Positions 9,026 through 18,184 of a stretch of 64,000 nucleotides of DNA are shown piece after piece; the first letter of the stretch is position 1, and each line of letters begins with the position of its first letter. Where the stretch lies: positions 3,224,001 to 3,288,000 of the forward strand of contig LR134390.1 in assembly GCA_900637705.1 (NCBI GenBank), written 5' to 3'. The notes beneath the pieces are model-generated. The model did no database searches and was not told where the DNA came from. It saw only the letters and a list, made by a program, of their open reading frames with translations. Both the position numbers and the translations under genes were made by a program. This DNA comes from Fusobacterium varium. Lineage in GTDB: Bacteria; Fusobacteriota; Fusobacteriia; Fusobacteriales; Fusobacteriaceae.

Positions 9026-9853
9026 ATGAAAAAGGTGATTTTTTTTATACTTTTTATGCTACATACAATGCTATTTTCTGAAAATTTGATAATTAAGAAT
9101 GAGAAAACAATTGAGAGTAGATTCCTTACTCCCAATGGATATGAAAGAGAAATATATCCAAAAGATTCATTTGGTACTTATTTAAGAAATTTGAATTTAA
9201 AAGAAATGGGGGCTCCAGTCTTACTATACGATGGAAGAAAAAAATTTATAGAATCACATATTTCAGTGATAGATATGCCTATTTTACCTCAAGATTTGAT
9301 TCAATGTGCTGATGCAGTAATAAAGCTGAGAGCAGAATATTTATATAGTAAGAAAGATTATGATAAAATATCATTTAATTTGACAAATGGAATGGAAGTT
9401 CCATTTTCAAAATTTGTAAAAGGGGAGAGAGTTAAAGTAAAAGGAAATAAAACTACATGGGCAAAAGGAAATTATAAGACTGGATATGGAAGAGAAATAT
9501 TTGAAGAATATCTTAAATTTATATATACATATGCAGGAACACTTTCATTGTCGAAAGAAATGAAAAAAACAGATATAAAAGATATAGAGATAGGAGATGT
9601 ATTTATTCAGGGTGGCTTACCAGGGCATGCTGTAATAGTTGTAGATATAGCTGTAAATAAAGAAACAGGTGAAAAGATAATGATGTTAGCCCAAAGTTAT
9701 ATGCCTTCTCAAGAACTTCATATTTTAAAAAGTATTTCATTTATATCTCCATGGTATAAAGTGGAAGATGCGAAACTTATAACACCAGAATGGTTATTTG
9801 AAAGAGGAAGCTTAAAAAATGGTAAAATAAAATTATCTTACAGATTTATTTAA
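9026..9853 (+). CDS. DUF4846 protein, exported
   Basis: This 275-residue protein has a signal peptide (about 1-18, ending MLFSE). The mature chain matches what I know of DUF4846: an N-terminal GYERE...SFGTYLRNLNLK segment, then DLIQCADAVIKLRAEYLY, then a stretch containing KGNKTTW, and a C-terminal DVFIQGGLPGHAVIVVDIAV followed by MLAQSYMPSQELHIL. The conserved Cys (QCAD) and His (PGHAVIV) resemble a papain/NlpC-like pair, but this is my inference. The family has no proven activity that I know of. It is a single gene with AAAGGGGGAAG before ATG 9026. Confidence 0.88.
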   Translation: MKKVIFFILFMLHTMLFSENLIIKNEKTIESRFLTPNGYEREIYPKDSFGTYLRNLNLKEMGAPVLLYDGRKKFIESHISVIDMPILPQDLIQCADAVIKLRAEYLYSKKDYDKISFNLTNGMEVPFSKFVKGERVKVKGNKTTWAKGNYKTGYGREIFEEYLKFIYTYAGTLSLSKEMKKTDIKDIEIGDVFIQGGLPGHAVIVVDIAVNKETGEKIMMLAQSYMPSQELHILKSISFISPWYKVEDAKLITPEWLFERGSLKNGKIKLSYRFI

Positions 9854-9881
9854 GTAATAATCTAATAAATTGATAAAATTT

Positions 9882-9910
9882 AAGGAAGGTAAAAAATATA
9901 CCTTCCTTTG
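9882..9910. terminator. Bidirectional terminator between convergent genes
   Basis: AAGGAAGGTA (9882-9891) pairs perfectly with TACCTTCCTT (9899-9908). It lies between the DUF4846 gene (plus) and the oxidoreductase gene (minus). Confidence 0.7.
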
Positions 9911-9919
9911 CTATAATTT

Positions 9920-10771
9920 CTATTTTTTATTGATAAAAGTTTTATTTAGATAAACTTTAAGGTCTTCTCTTAATTTGTCAATTTCTTTAGAATAGTTTTC
10001 AGAAAGGTTTTTAGGGTATCTATCATTCATAAATCTTCCATAATTATCCATTCCCCACCATTCAGCAAGATCGTCATCAAAAACTTTGTAAGCTTTCATA
10101 TAGGAATCCCATTTTTCATCAGATATTCCCACACCATTTCCAATAAATCCTCTTCCTCCACCAAGGAATCCACAGTTCATAATAGTGAAAAGACCCTTTC
10201 CTTTTAATAGACCTCTCAATCCATTACTATCAGCTGTATAAGCAAATTCTTTAGCGAATACTCTTTCTTGATATCCTTTTACAATGGAATTAGCACTATC
10301 ATGCCAGTTAGGATATACAAAAATAATATAGTCAGCCTGAGTTACAAACTTTTGTTCTTCAGCTACATCTTTTGTAGGAGTTCCTATTCCATCTTTTTGA
10401 TAATAGAATTCATCAAATGAAAGAACTGGATTCCATTTCATAGCATAAAGGTCACGAAGAGTTACTTCTATTCCATTTTCTTCAAAAAATTTCATAGCAG
10501 TGTAAGCCATATCGAAGGTAACACTATTATGTCTTGGATCCCCTATTACAAATAAGGCTTTTTTGTTTTTTGAATCAGTAAATCCTTTTGGAACATATTC
10601 TTTTACTATAGCAGCAGGAACAATAGAAGCAGAAGTAATTGCATCAATATTTGCCATATCAACTTTTTTTGATTCAGTGACTGAAGCTCCAGCTTTACCA
10701 TCAGCTTTTTCTGCTGAAAATGTTGACATAGATAAAGTAGCAACTAAAAATAATAATGATAATTTTTTCAT
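9920..10771 (-). CDS. Exported NAD(P)H oxidoreductase / flavodoxin-like fold protein
   Basis: This 283-residue protein opens with MKKLSLLFLVATLSMSTFSA, a convincing signal peptide, then a short linker (to about residue 65). The rest is a Flavodoxin_2 (NQO1/KefF-type) domain starting KKALFVIGDPRHNSVT. That segment forms the first strand and FMN/FAD phosphate loop, followed by a YIIFVYPNWHDSANSIVKGY flavin-contact segment. Relatives are cytosolic two-electron quinone or NAD(P)H reductases. Export is unusual because flavin and NAD(P)H are normally intracellular. It is the only gene behind the leader at 10772-10905. Whether it binds flavin after export cannot be told from sequence. Confidence 0.82.
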   Translation of the reverse strand: MKKLSLLFLVATLSMSTFSAEKADGKAGASVTESKKVDMANIDAITSASIVPAAIVKEYVPKGFTDSKNKKALFVIGDPRHNSVTFDMAYTAMKFFEENGIEVTLRDLYAMKWNPVLSFDEFYYQKDGIGTPTKDVAEEQKFVTQADYIIFVYPNWHDSANSIVKGYQERVFAKEFAYTADSNGLRGLLKGKGLFTIMNCGFLGGGRGFIGNGVGISDEKWDSYMKAYKVFDDDLAEWWGMDNYGRFMNDRYPKNLSENYSKEIDKLREDLKVYLNKTFINKK

Positions 10772-10905
10772 AAATCCTCCCTTATATATAAAAATAACCA
10801 GCCTTTTGGGCTGGTTTTGAATACAATTCGCCCATAGTTAAGATTGGTTTAAACCTAACGAGTACTTTGGACGCCGTAGAAAATATTTCTAAAAATTATT
10901 TGATT
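10772..10905 (-). promoter_or_regulatory. Structured 5' leader with attenuator-like terminator, unassigned riboswitch candidate
   Basis: About 134 bases separate the predicted transcription start (near 10905) from the start codon. The middle of the leader is unusually G+C-rich for this genome (10818-10880) and can form short helices, including the self-complementary GGTTTAAACC. It ends in a perfect 8-bp hairpin (10796-10816, AACCAGCC with GGCTGGTT) followed on the minus strand by ATTTTT, an intrinsic terminator shape, just 24 bases before the start codon. GGGAGGA precedes the ATG. This layout (conserved-looking domain, terminator, ribosome binding site) is typical of a metabolite-controlled attenuator. 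It does not match any riboswitch consensus I could recall. Confidence 0.55.
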
Positions 10906-10911
10906 GTTTAA

Positions 10912-10940
10912 ATTATAATAAAAAAATAAAAACATGTCAA
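10912..10940 (-). promoter_or_regulatory. Sigma-70-type promoter of the oxidoreductase transcript
   Basis: On the minus strand TTGACA (10940-10935) and TATAAT (10917-10912) are both consensus and separated by exactly 17 bp. The start point is expected near 10905. Confidence 0.85.
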
Positions 10941-10944
10941 ACTT

Positions 10945-11991
10945 TTAATTTTTCTCTAAAATTAAATTTTTATCATTTATATTTTTATCAAGTCTGAATA
11001 ATGGAGTTTTAAATCTTTTGTAATTTGGATCAGATACTGAAATAAATACATCTTTATCTCCTTCAATGCCATTAAATTCATAATATCCATTTTCATTAGA
11101 GAGAACAGTAGAAATCTTATTAATATCTTCATCATGAATAGTAACAGGAATATTTACTAAAGCCTTTATTCCATCAGTTACTATACCTTGAATATTGAAT
11201 TTAGATTTATTTAATATAATCTCTAAATTAGTAATGGAAGATTGTTTATCTATTTTTCTTATGAGTCCATTTTGAAGATAACCATCTTTTTTACATATGA
11301 GAGTAACTATTCCAGCTTCAACTTTCTTTCTAAATTTTCCAAATTCATCTGTTTCTATTTTAGATGTTTCAGTACCATTTTTTACAATTATACCAGCATT
11401 AGCTATCGGGTCTCCCTTTTCATCAATTACTCTTCCTTCAATAAAACTTGCAATTTCATGAAGATTTATAGTGATATTATAAGGTTTTCCAGTTGAATGA
11501 AATTCATAGACAAGAGCATTTTTTTTATCCAATGAATATCCAAATCTATTAGTTTTTATTCTATAATTTCCTTTTGGAATGTAAGCAGTAAATTTTCCTA
11601 AAAAATCAGTTGTAACAGTATAACTTTTATTTATACTGTTTATGAAGGAAATTTCAGTGCCTCCTATATTCATATTGTCAGCTTGTACAGTTCCGTTCAC
11701 AATAACAGTGTTAGACTTTGTAAACTCTATAAAAAAATTATTTTCTTTTTTAGTATCAATGCTCTTCTCAATGGGAGCATATTCTGGTGAAGTAAATAAA
11801 AAAATGTATTCACCATCTTTTAATGAAAATTTAACTTCTCCATTGAAGAAATCTATACTTCTAATTTCTTTATCATTAGGTTTATAGTATTTTACATTAC
11901 CTTTTAATGTGTTAAATTTTATAAAAATATCTCTAGAAAAAGAGCTAACTGTTAAAAAAAGCAAAAGAAAAAAAGATGTTAATTTCAGCAT
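10945..11991 (-). CDS. Exported protein with repeated carboxypeptidase-regulatory-like beta-sandwich domains
   Basis: The best start is ATG 11991, with GGAGG just upstream; an in-frame ATG four codons earlier sits on that ribosome binding site. The product is 348 residues with a signal peptide (about 1-20). It then carries at least three beta-sandwich units of the CarboxypepD_reg/SpaA-like type. They are recognisable by repeats such as VNGTVQADNMNIGGTEISFI, IEGRVIDEKGDPIANAGIIV and IQGIVTDGIKALVNIPVTI, each followed by a TDxxGKF or NENGYYEF turn. Such domains usually act as surface or periplasmic scaffolds. There are no catalytic residues and no sorting motif. Its neighbours give no functional hint. 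Confidence 0.75.
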   Translation of the reverse strand: MLKLTSFFLLLFLTVSSFSRDIFIKFNTLKGNVKYYKPNDKEIRSIDFFNGEVKFSLKDGEYIFLFTSPEYAPIEKSIDTKKENNFFIEFTKSNTVIVNGTVQADNMNIGGTEISFINSINKSYTVTTDFLGKFTAYIPKGNYRIKTNRFGYSLDKKNALVYEFHSTGKPYNITINLHEIASFIEGRVIDEKGDPIANAGIIVKNGTETSKIETDEFGKFRKKVEAGIVTLICKKDGYLQNGLIRKIDKQSSITNLEIILNKSKFNIQGIVTDGIKALVNIPVTIHDEDINKISTVLSNENGYYEFNGIEGDKDVFISVSDPNYKRFKTPLFRLDKNINDKNLILEKN

Positions 11992-12147
11992 GTATTCCTC
12001 CATAAATATAATTATATATAATTTTATACAAAAATATCTTGCTTAAATAAGCATTTTAATTAAATTTATTATAGCATTTTTTTATATTATTCTAAACTTA
12101 AAGTTTTTTTCTTTTAATCGTTTTGTATTTAAAAAGTATTAGATATA

Positions 12148-12156
12148 TGATATAAT
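12148..12156 (+). promoter_or_regulatory. Extended -10 promoter for the DUF1694-murA operon
   Basis: TGATATAAT (TG, one base, then consensus TATAAT at 12151-12156) lies about 34 bases before the first gene. No good -35 box is present at 17 bp, as expected for an extended -10 promoter. Confidence 0.5.
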
Positions 12157-12189
12157 CACAAGTAAAAGTGTATTATCAAGGAGAAGAAA

Positions 12190-12753
12190 ATGAGTGAGAA
12201 TATAATTGACAAAAAAAATAGTACAAAAATTAATTTTTTAAAAACTCTAGCTGAAAAAACTTTATATCTTGATGAGTTTAAAGAAAATGTTATACTTGCT
12301 CTTACAAAAAAACAGGTTATGTCTGGGATAATTTACACTGAAGTTATAGATGCGATGAAAAAAGAAGGAACTGCTAGTATAAAAATGAGAAGAGATGTTC
12401 CTCTTAAAGATTTTAATCCTTATATAATGGAAGCAGAGAAAGCAGGTATTCAGTACACATTAGTTGATGCCTTAGATATGAAGGGAGATATAGTTTTAGT
12501 TGTTGTTTCAAAAGAAGCTATAGATAATGAAAATAGAGAAGTGATAGTGGAAGATGAGGAGGAAAAATTCAGAAAAGTAGGATTGAGTGAAGAATATCCT
12601 AAGCACTTAGGAGAAAAATTATGCTCAAAACATTATAAAATGCTTTCTGAAAAAATGCCATCATATGAAGGGAAGTTTGAAGAACTTAATTTATTAGACA
12701 GATTATTAGGAAAATCATGTCCTATATGTAAGAAAGAAAAGGAGAAGGATTAA
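12190..12753 (+). CDS. DUF1694 (YueI-like) protein with a cysteine-containing C-terminal tail
   Basis: This encodes 187 residues. The segment [16 protein letters not shown] is the DUF1694/YueI signature. The alpha/beta core runs to about residue 120, with [16 protein letters not shown] near its end. The C-terminal about 50 residues add CSKHYK and CPICKKEK, so Cys/His spacing could bind a metal (inference). YueI function is not established. It is first in a run with murA 4 bases downstream, then rlmB and a sigma factor, all co-directional with short gaps. AAGGAGAAG is the ribosome binding site. Confidence 0.78.
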   Translation: MSENIIDKKNSTKINFLKTLAEKTLYLDEFKENVILALTKKQVMSGIIYTEVIDAMKKEGTASIKMRRDVPLKDFNPYIMEAEKAGIQYTLVDALDMKGDIVLVVVSKEAIDNENREVIVEDEEEKFRKVGLSEEYPKHLGEKLCSKHYKMLSEKMPSYEGKFEELNLLDRLLGKSCPICKKEKEKD

Positions 12754-12757
12754 ATCA

Positions 12758-14026
12758 ATGGTAGAAGCATTTAAAGTAACAGGTGGAAAAGAAATTTCAG
12801 GGGTATTGGAAGTAGAAGGATCAAAAAATGCAGCTCTTCCTATAATGATTGCAACACTTATAGAAAAAGGAACATATATTTTAAAAAATGTTCCAAATCT
12901 AATGGATATAAGGACACTGGTTAAATTATTAGAAAGTCTTGGACTAGAAATAGAAAAATTAGATGACCATTCATATAAAATAGTAAATAATGGACTTACT
13001 AATTTAGTGGCAGGATATGAACTGGTAAAAAAAATGAGAGCTTCTTTTCTTGTTATGGGGGCAATGCTTGCACATGAGAAAAAAGCTAAAGTATCTCTTC
13101 CAGGAGGATGTGCTATAGGAGCTAGACCTGTAGACCTTCATTTAAAAGGTTTTGAATCTCTTGGAGTAAAACTAACAATAGATCATGGTTATGTAGATGC
13201 TGAAGCAGAAGAATTAAAAGGTGGAGTAATAATTCTTGATTTTCCAAGTGTAGGTGCTACAGAAAATATAATAATGGCTGCAGTAAAGGCTAAAGGAAAA
13301 ACTATTCTTGAAAATGCAGCTAGAGAACCTGAGATAGAGGACCTTTGTTATTTTTTAAATGATATGGGAGCAAAAATAACTGGGATAGGAACAAGTAGAT
13401 TGGAAATAGAAGGTGTTGAAAAATTATTTCCATGTGAACATACAATAATACCAGATAGAATAGTAGCTGGGACATTTATAATAGCTTCTGTAATGTTTGA
13501 TGGGAAAATAGAAGTAAAAGGTGTAGTTAAAGAACATCTAGGAAGTTTCCTTATGAAATTAGATGAGATGGGAGTAAAATTCGATATAGAAGGAGATAGA
13601 TTAAGAGTACTATCTAAACTTTCTGATTTGAAACCAGTAAAAGTAACTACTATGCCTCATCCAGGGTTTGCAACAGATCTTCAGTCACCTATAATGACAT
13701 TGATGTCTTTAGCTAATGGAACAAGTGAAATTAAGGAAACTATATTTGAGAATAGATTTATGCATGTACCAGAATTGAATAGAATGGGAGCAAAAATAGA
13801 TATAAGCAATAGTTCTGCAACTATAACTGGAGTTGGAAATTTTTCTTCAGCAGAGGTAATGGCAAGTGATTTAAGAGCTGGAGCCAGTTTAATACTTGCA
13901 GCATTGAAAGCTGATGGAGTAAGTATTATAAATAGAATATATCATGTAGACAGAGGATATGAAAATCTTGATTTAAAATTAAAAAAGATTGGAGCAGATA
14001 TAGAGAGAATTAAAACAGAAATATAA
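12758..14026 (+). CDS. murA: UDP-N-acetylglucosamine 1-carboxyvinyltransferase
   Basis: MurA transfers enolpyruvate from PEP to UDP-GlcNAc, the first committed step of peptidoglycan synthesis, in the cytosol. The 422 residues are a normal length. The N-terminal motif [11 protein letters not shown] contains the substrate-binding Lys-Asn. The catalytic loop reads [18 protein letters not shown] with Cys118, so this is the fosfomycin-sensitive type by residue (knowledge of the family). The second domain has FATDLQSP and [13 protein letters not shown]. It is 4 bases after the DUF1694 gene and 17 bases before rlmB. Confidence 0.97.
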   Translation: MVEAFKVTGGKEISGVLEVEGSKNAALPIMIATLIEKGTYILKNVPNLMDIRTLVKLLESLGLEIEKLDDHSYKIVNNGLTNLVAGYELVKKMRASFLVMGAMLAHEKKAKVSLPGGCAIGARPVDLHLKGFESLGVKLTIDHGYVDAEAEELKGGVIILDFPSVGATENIIMAAVKAKGKTILENAAREPEIEDLCYFLNDMGAKITGIGTSRLEIEGVEKLFPCEHTIIPDRIVAGTFIIASVMFDGKIEVKGVVKEHLGSFLMKLDEMGVKFDIEGDRLRVLSKLSDLKPVKVTTMPHPGFATDLQSPIMTLMSLANGTSEIKETIFENRFMHVPELNRMGAKIDISNSSATITGVGNFSSAEVMASDLRAGASLILAALKADGVSIINRIYHVDRGYENLDLKLKKIGADIERIKTEI

Positions 14027-14043
14027 TAAAATTTGGAGGATAA

Positions 14044-14751
14044 ATGGAGAGAATCATAGGAGTTAATCCTGTAATAGAAGTGCTACAGAACAAAGAAAAA
14101 AATATTGAAAAATTAGAGATGTTCAAAGGAAATAAAGACGAAAAGCTTAACAAAATAAAAAAACTTGCATCTGAAAGAAATATCAAAATATTCTATACAG
14201 ATAAAAAAATAGAAAATTCACAAGGTGTAGCTGTATATATAAGTGAATATGATTATTATGTAGAATTTGGAGAATTTTTAGAGAAAATAGCTCCAATGGA
14301 AAAATCTATTGTCCTCATTTTAGATGAAATACAAGATCCTAGAAACTTTGGAGCTTTAATAAGAAGTGCAGAAGTCTTTGGAGTAAAGGGAATAATAATT
14401 CCAGAAAGGAATGCAGTGAGAATAAATGAAACAGTAGTGAAAACTTCTACAGGAGCAATAGAATATGTAGACATAGTTAAAGTAACAAATATTTCAGAAG
14501 CTTTGTTAAAATTGAAAAAGTTAGATTATTGGGTATATGGAGCAGAGGGAGAAGGAAGCAAGGATTATTCAAAGGAGAAATATCCTAGCAGAACGGCTCT
14601 TGTACTAGGGAGTGAAGGCAACGGAATAAGAAAAAAAGTAAAAGAGAACTGTGATGTCCTAATAAAAATACCTATGCATGGAAAGATAAACTCTTTAAAT
14701 GTATCAGTGGCTGGAGGAATAATTCTTTCTGAAATAGTAAAATCATTCTAA
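14044..14751 (+). CDS. rlmB: 23S rRNA 2'-O-ribose methyltransferase (RlmB / TrmH-family SpoU)
   Basis: RlmB methylates the 2'-OH of the guanosine at position 2251 (E. coli numbering) of 23S rRNA using S-adenosylmethionine. The 235 residues comprise an N-terminal L30e-like substrate-binding domain (MERIIGVNPVIEVLQNK) and a SPOUT knot domain. The knot motifs are DEIQDPRNFGALIRSAEVFG (motif 1), LGSEGNGIRKKV (motif 2) and IPMHGKINSLNVSVA (motif 3), all complete. Its place before a SigH-like gene matches B. subtilis yacO-sigH order. GGAGG precedes ATG 14044. Confidence 0.93.
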   Translation: MERIIGVNPVIEVLQNKEKNIEKLEMFKGNKDEKLNKIKKLASERNIKIFYTDKKIENSQGVAVYISEYDYYVEFGEFLEKIAPMEKSIVLILDEIQDPRNFGALIRSAEVFGVKGIIIPERNAVRINETVVKTSTGAIEYVDIVKVTNISEALLKLKKLDYWVYGAEGEGSKDYSKEKYPSRTALVLGSEGNGIRKKVKENCDVLIKIPMHGKINSLNVSVAGGIILSEIVKSF

Positions 14752-14777
14752 AGAAGACATACAGGAGAGGGAAAGAA

Positions 14778-15392
14778 ATGGCTATCGAGTTGGTAAATGA
14801 AGATGTAATAAAACAAGCTCAGTTGGGCGATCAAGAATCTATTGATATTATACTGAAAGAATATAAAAATCTTATATATCTTAATATAAGAAATTATTTC
14901 ATAATAGGAGCAGAGCAAGATGATCTTTTGCAAGAAGGAACCATTGGACTCCTTAAAGCATTAAAAGCTTATGAAAAGGGAAAATCTTCATTCAAAACTT
15001 TTGCAATGATTTGTATAAGAAGACAAATTTTAACAGCAGTGAAAGCATCAAATACACAAAAAAATACAGCTCTTAATCTTGCATCTGGAAATTATATAGA
15101 TTGTGATGGTGGAAAAGAAATAGAGTATAATAAAGGATTGCAATCTTATGTAAATTATGATCCTGAAGAGATATTTCTTACTAAAGAAAAACTTAATAAC
15201 TTTAAATCTTTTATAAATGAAAATTTTAGTTCTTTTGAAAAGGAAGTTTTTGATTATATGATAAGAGGTTATTCTTACAGAGAAATAGCAGATGAGCTGA
15301 ATAAAAGTTTGAAGACAATAGATAATAGTTTTCAGAGAATAAAGAGGAAAAGTGAACTTTGGATAAGTAGTTATCAAGAAAAATATAGATAA
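14778..15392 (+). CDS. SigH-like RNA polymerase sigma factor
   Basis: This 204-residue sigma-70-family factor resembles Bacillus/Clostridium SigH (Spo0H). Region 2 is FIIGAEQDDLLQEGTIGLLKALKAYE followed by SSFKTFAMICIRRQILTAVKAS, close to the SigH pattern. Region 4 is the helix-turn-helix YSYREIADELNKSLKTIDNSFQRIKRK. In B. subtilis SigH drives post-exponential and competence/sporulation genes. Fusobacteria do not sporulate, so its regulon here is unknown. It follows rlmB by 26 bases, which parallels the Firmicute gene order. GGAGAGGGAAAG precedes the ATG. Confidence 0.88.
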   Translation: MAIELVNEDVIKQAQLGDQESIDIILKEYKNLIYLNIRNYFIIGAEQDDLLQEGTIGLLKALKAYEKGKSSFKTFAMICIRRQILTAVKASNTQKNTALNLASGNYIDCDGGKEIEYNKGLQSYVNYDPEEIFLTKEKLNNFKSFINENFSSFEKEVFDYMIRGYSYREIADELNKSLKTIDNSFQRIKRKSELWISSYQEKYR

Positions 15393-15474
15393 TTAAATTT
15401 TCTATTGTTATAGAGATTTAAATGTGATATATTGAATTTGAAATATATAAAAGTAAATGGCAGAGGTGAGATTT

Positions 15475-18084
15475 TTGAGAGAGTATGATTTTAAAGAAGT
15501 AGAAGCTAAGTGGCAGAAAAAATGGGCAGATGAAAATATTTTTAAGACTGAGAATAGTGTTTCAGGAAAAGAGAATTATTATGTGCTCGAGATGCTCCCT
15601 TATCCTTCTGGAAAACTTCATGTAGGACATGCCAGAAACTATACTATTGGAGATGTTATATCTAGATATAAGAGAATGAAAGGTTATAATGTGCTTCATC
15701 CTATGGGGTGGGATTCTTTTGGATTGCCAGCAGAGAATGCAGCTATTCAAAATGGAGCACATCCAGCAGTATGGACTAAATCTAATATTGAGAATATGAA
15801 AAGACAGTTAAAAATGCTTGGATTCTCATATGATTGGGAAAGAGAGATAGCTTCATATACACCTGAATATTACAGATGGAATCAATGGATATTTAAAAGA
15901 TTATATGAAAAAGGATTAATTTATAAAAAGAAATCTCTTGTAAACTGGTGTCCAGAGTGTAATACAGTTTTGGCCAATGAACAAGTTGAAGATGGAAAAT
16001 GCTGGAGACATAGCAAAACTTCGGTTATTCAGAAGGAATTAGAACAATGGTTCTTTAAAATAACAGATTATGCTGATGAATTACTTGAAGGACATAAAGA
16101 AATAAAAGATGGTTGGCCTGAAAAGGTTCTTACAATGCAAAAAAACTGGATTGGAAAATCTTATGGAACTGAAATAATATTTACTGTTGAAGAAACAGGA
16201 GAAAAACTTCCAATGTTTACAACTAGAATAGATACAATATATGGAGTGTCTTACTGTGTAGTAGCTCCTGAACATTCTATAGTTTCTGAAATAATTAAAG
16301 TAAATCCAGAAATTAAAGCAGCAGTAGATGAAATGAAAAATACTGATTTAATAGAGAGATCAGCAGAAGGAAGAGAAAAAAGAGGAGTATTTACAGGATG
16401 GCATGTAATAAATCCAGTAACAAAAGAAAAAGTACAATTATGGGTAGCTGATTATGTTCTTATGAATTATGGTACAGGAGCAGTTATGGCAGTTCCTTGT
16501 CATGATGAAAGAGACTTTGCTTTTGCTAAAAAATATAATCTTCCATTAAAAGTGGTAATAAATCCTATAGATAAAGAAACTAAAAAAGAAATAATTTTAG
16601 AAGCAGATAAAATGACAGAAGCTTTTACAGAAATGGGAATAATGACAAATTCTGGAGAATTTAACGGAATTCCTTCTAAAAAAGCACTTACAGATATAGC
16701 TGTTTTTGTAGAAGAAAATGGATATGGAACAAGAACTGTAAAATACAGATTAAAAGACTGGGGAGTATCTAGACAAAGATATTGGGGAACACCTATTCCT
16801 GCATTATATTGTGAAAAATGTGGAACTGTTATGGAAAAAGATGAAAACCTTCCAGTAAAACTTCCTGAAGATGTTTCATTTTCTGGAACAGGAAATCCAC
16901 TTGAAACATCTGAAAGTTTTAAACATGCAGTATGTCCAATATGTGGAGGACCTGCAAGAAGAGATACTGATACAATGGATACATTTGTAGATTCATCTTG
17001 GTATTTCTTGAGATACTGTGATCCTAAAAATACAGAATTGCCATTTGATAAAAATATTGTAGATGAATGGTTCCCAGTAGATCAATATATAGGAGGAATT
17101 GAACATGCTGTAATGCATTTGCTTTATGCAAGATTTTTCCATAAAGTATTGAGAGATTTGGGATTACTTTCATCTAATGAGCCATTTAAAAGACTTTTAA
17201 CACAAGGAATGGTGTTGGGAGCTTCTTATTATTCAAATGATGAAAATAGATTCCTTTATCCAGAAGAAGTGGAAGTAAAAGGAGAAAAGGCATATTCGAA
17301 AGTAACTGGAGAAGAGCTTGTCAGTAAAATAGAAAAAATGTCTAAATCAAAAAATAATGGAGTAGATCCAGAAGAAATGGTAGAAAAATATGGAGCAGAT
17401 ACTACTAGATTATTTATAATGTTTGCTGCACCACCTGAAAAAGAACTGGAATGGAATGAAAATGGTTTGGCAGGGGCATACAGATTTTTAACTAAAATCT
17501 GGAGAATGGTAATGGAACATAAAGAAAATATGGAATTTGGAGAAATAAATCTCAATGCTGTAAGCAGAGAGGATAAAGCCCTTATTATTAAGTTAAATCA
17601 AACTATAAAAAAAGTAACTGAATCTATAGAGAATGACTACCACTTTAATACTTCTATAGCAGCTACTATGGAATTGATAAATGAAACTCAAGATTTTAAA
17701 ACAAATGTAATAGAAGCAGGAAATGTAACTTCTGAATCAAAGAAAATATTTGGAGAAGTGGTAAGAAATATAATTTTAATGCTTTCACCTTTTACACCAC
17801 ATTTTTGTGATGATTTATGGGAAGAAATGGGAAATAAAGGATATCTTTTCAATGAAGCTTGGCCTACTTTCAAAGAAGAACTTACAATATCTTCAGATGT
17901 AGTTATAGCTGTACAGGTGAATGGAAAAGTAAGAGGAACTGTAGAAGTAGAAAGAGGAACTTCAAAAGAAACAGTTGAAAAACTAGCTTTAGAAATCGAA
18001 AATGTTAAGAAACATATGGAGGGAAAAACTTTAGTAAAAGTTATAGTTGTTCCTGAAAAAATAGTTAATATAGTAGTGAAGTAA
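15475..18084 (+). CDS. leuS: Leucyl-tRNA synthetase
   Basis: This is a class I aminoacyl-tRNA synthetase charging tRNA-Leu, cytosolic. I prefer TTG 15475 as start because AGAGGTGAG lies 5-8 bases upstream and the protein then begins MREYDFKEVEAKWQKKW, the usual LeuS opening. ATG 15457 adds six residues and has no ribosome binding site. The HIGH-type motif is PYPSGKLHVGHARNY and the KMSKS motif is EKMSKSKNNGVDPEE. The editing domain (CP1) includes the threonine-rich FTTRIDTIYG. The C-terminal domain ends in VNGKVRGTVEVERG and the usual KVIVVPEKIVNIVVK-like tail. Length about 869 residues, normal. Confidence 0.96.
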   Translation: MREYDFKEVEAKWQKKWADENIFKTENSVSGKENYYVLEMLPYPSGKLHVGHARNYTIGDVISRYKRMKGYNVLHPMGWDSFGLPAENAAIQNGAHPAVWTKSNIENMKRQLKMLGFSYDWEREIASYTPEYYRWNQWIFKRLYEKGLIYKKKSLVNWCPECNTVLANEQVEDGKCWRHSKTSVIQKELEQWFFKITDYADELLEGHKEIKDGWPEKVLTMQKNWIGKSYGTEIIFTVEETGEKLPMFTTRIDTIYGVSYCVVAPEHSIVSEIIKVNPEIKAAVDEMKNTDLIERSAEGREKRGVFTGWHVINPVTKEKVQLWVADYVLMNYGTGAVMAVPCHDERDFAFAKKYNLPLKVVINPIDKETKKEIILEADKMTEAFTEMGIMTNSGEFNGIPSKKALTDIAVFVEENGYGTRTVKYRLKDWGVSRQRYWGTPIPALYCEKCGTVMEKDENLPVKLPEDVSFSGTGNPLETSESFKHAVCPICGGPARRDTDTMDTFVDSSWYFLRYCDPKNTELPFDKNIVDEWFPVDQYIGGIEHAVMHLLYARFFHKVLRDLGLLSSNEPFKRLLTQGMVLGASYYSNDENRFLYPEEVEVKGEKAYSKVTGEELVSKIEKMSKSKNNGVDPEEMVEKYGADTTRLFIMFAAPPEKELEWNENGLAGAYRFLTKIWRMVMEHKENMEFGEINLNAVSREDKALIIKLNQTIKKVTESIENDYHFNTSIAATMELINETQDFKTNVIEAGNVTSESKKIFGEVVRNIILMLSPFTPHFCDDLWEEMGNKGYLFNEAWPTFKEELTISSDVVIAVQVNGKVRGTVEVERGTSKETVEKLALEIENVKKHMEGKTLVKVIVVPEKIVNIVVK

Positions 18085-18184
18085 TTTTTAAGAAAATTGA
18101 TTAAGTAGTAAAAAAGTTTAAAATAAGCTGCTGTAAATAGTAATTATAAAGAACTTAGACACTATATTTTAATATTGATTAATG

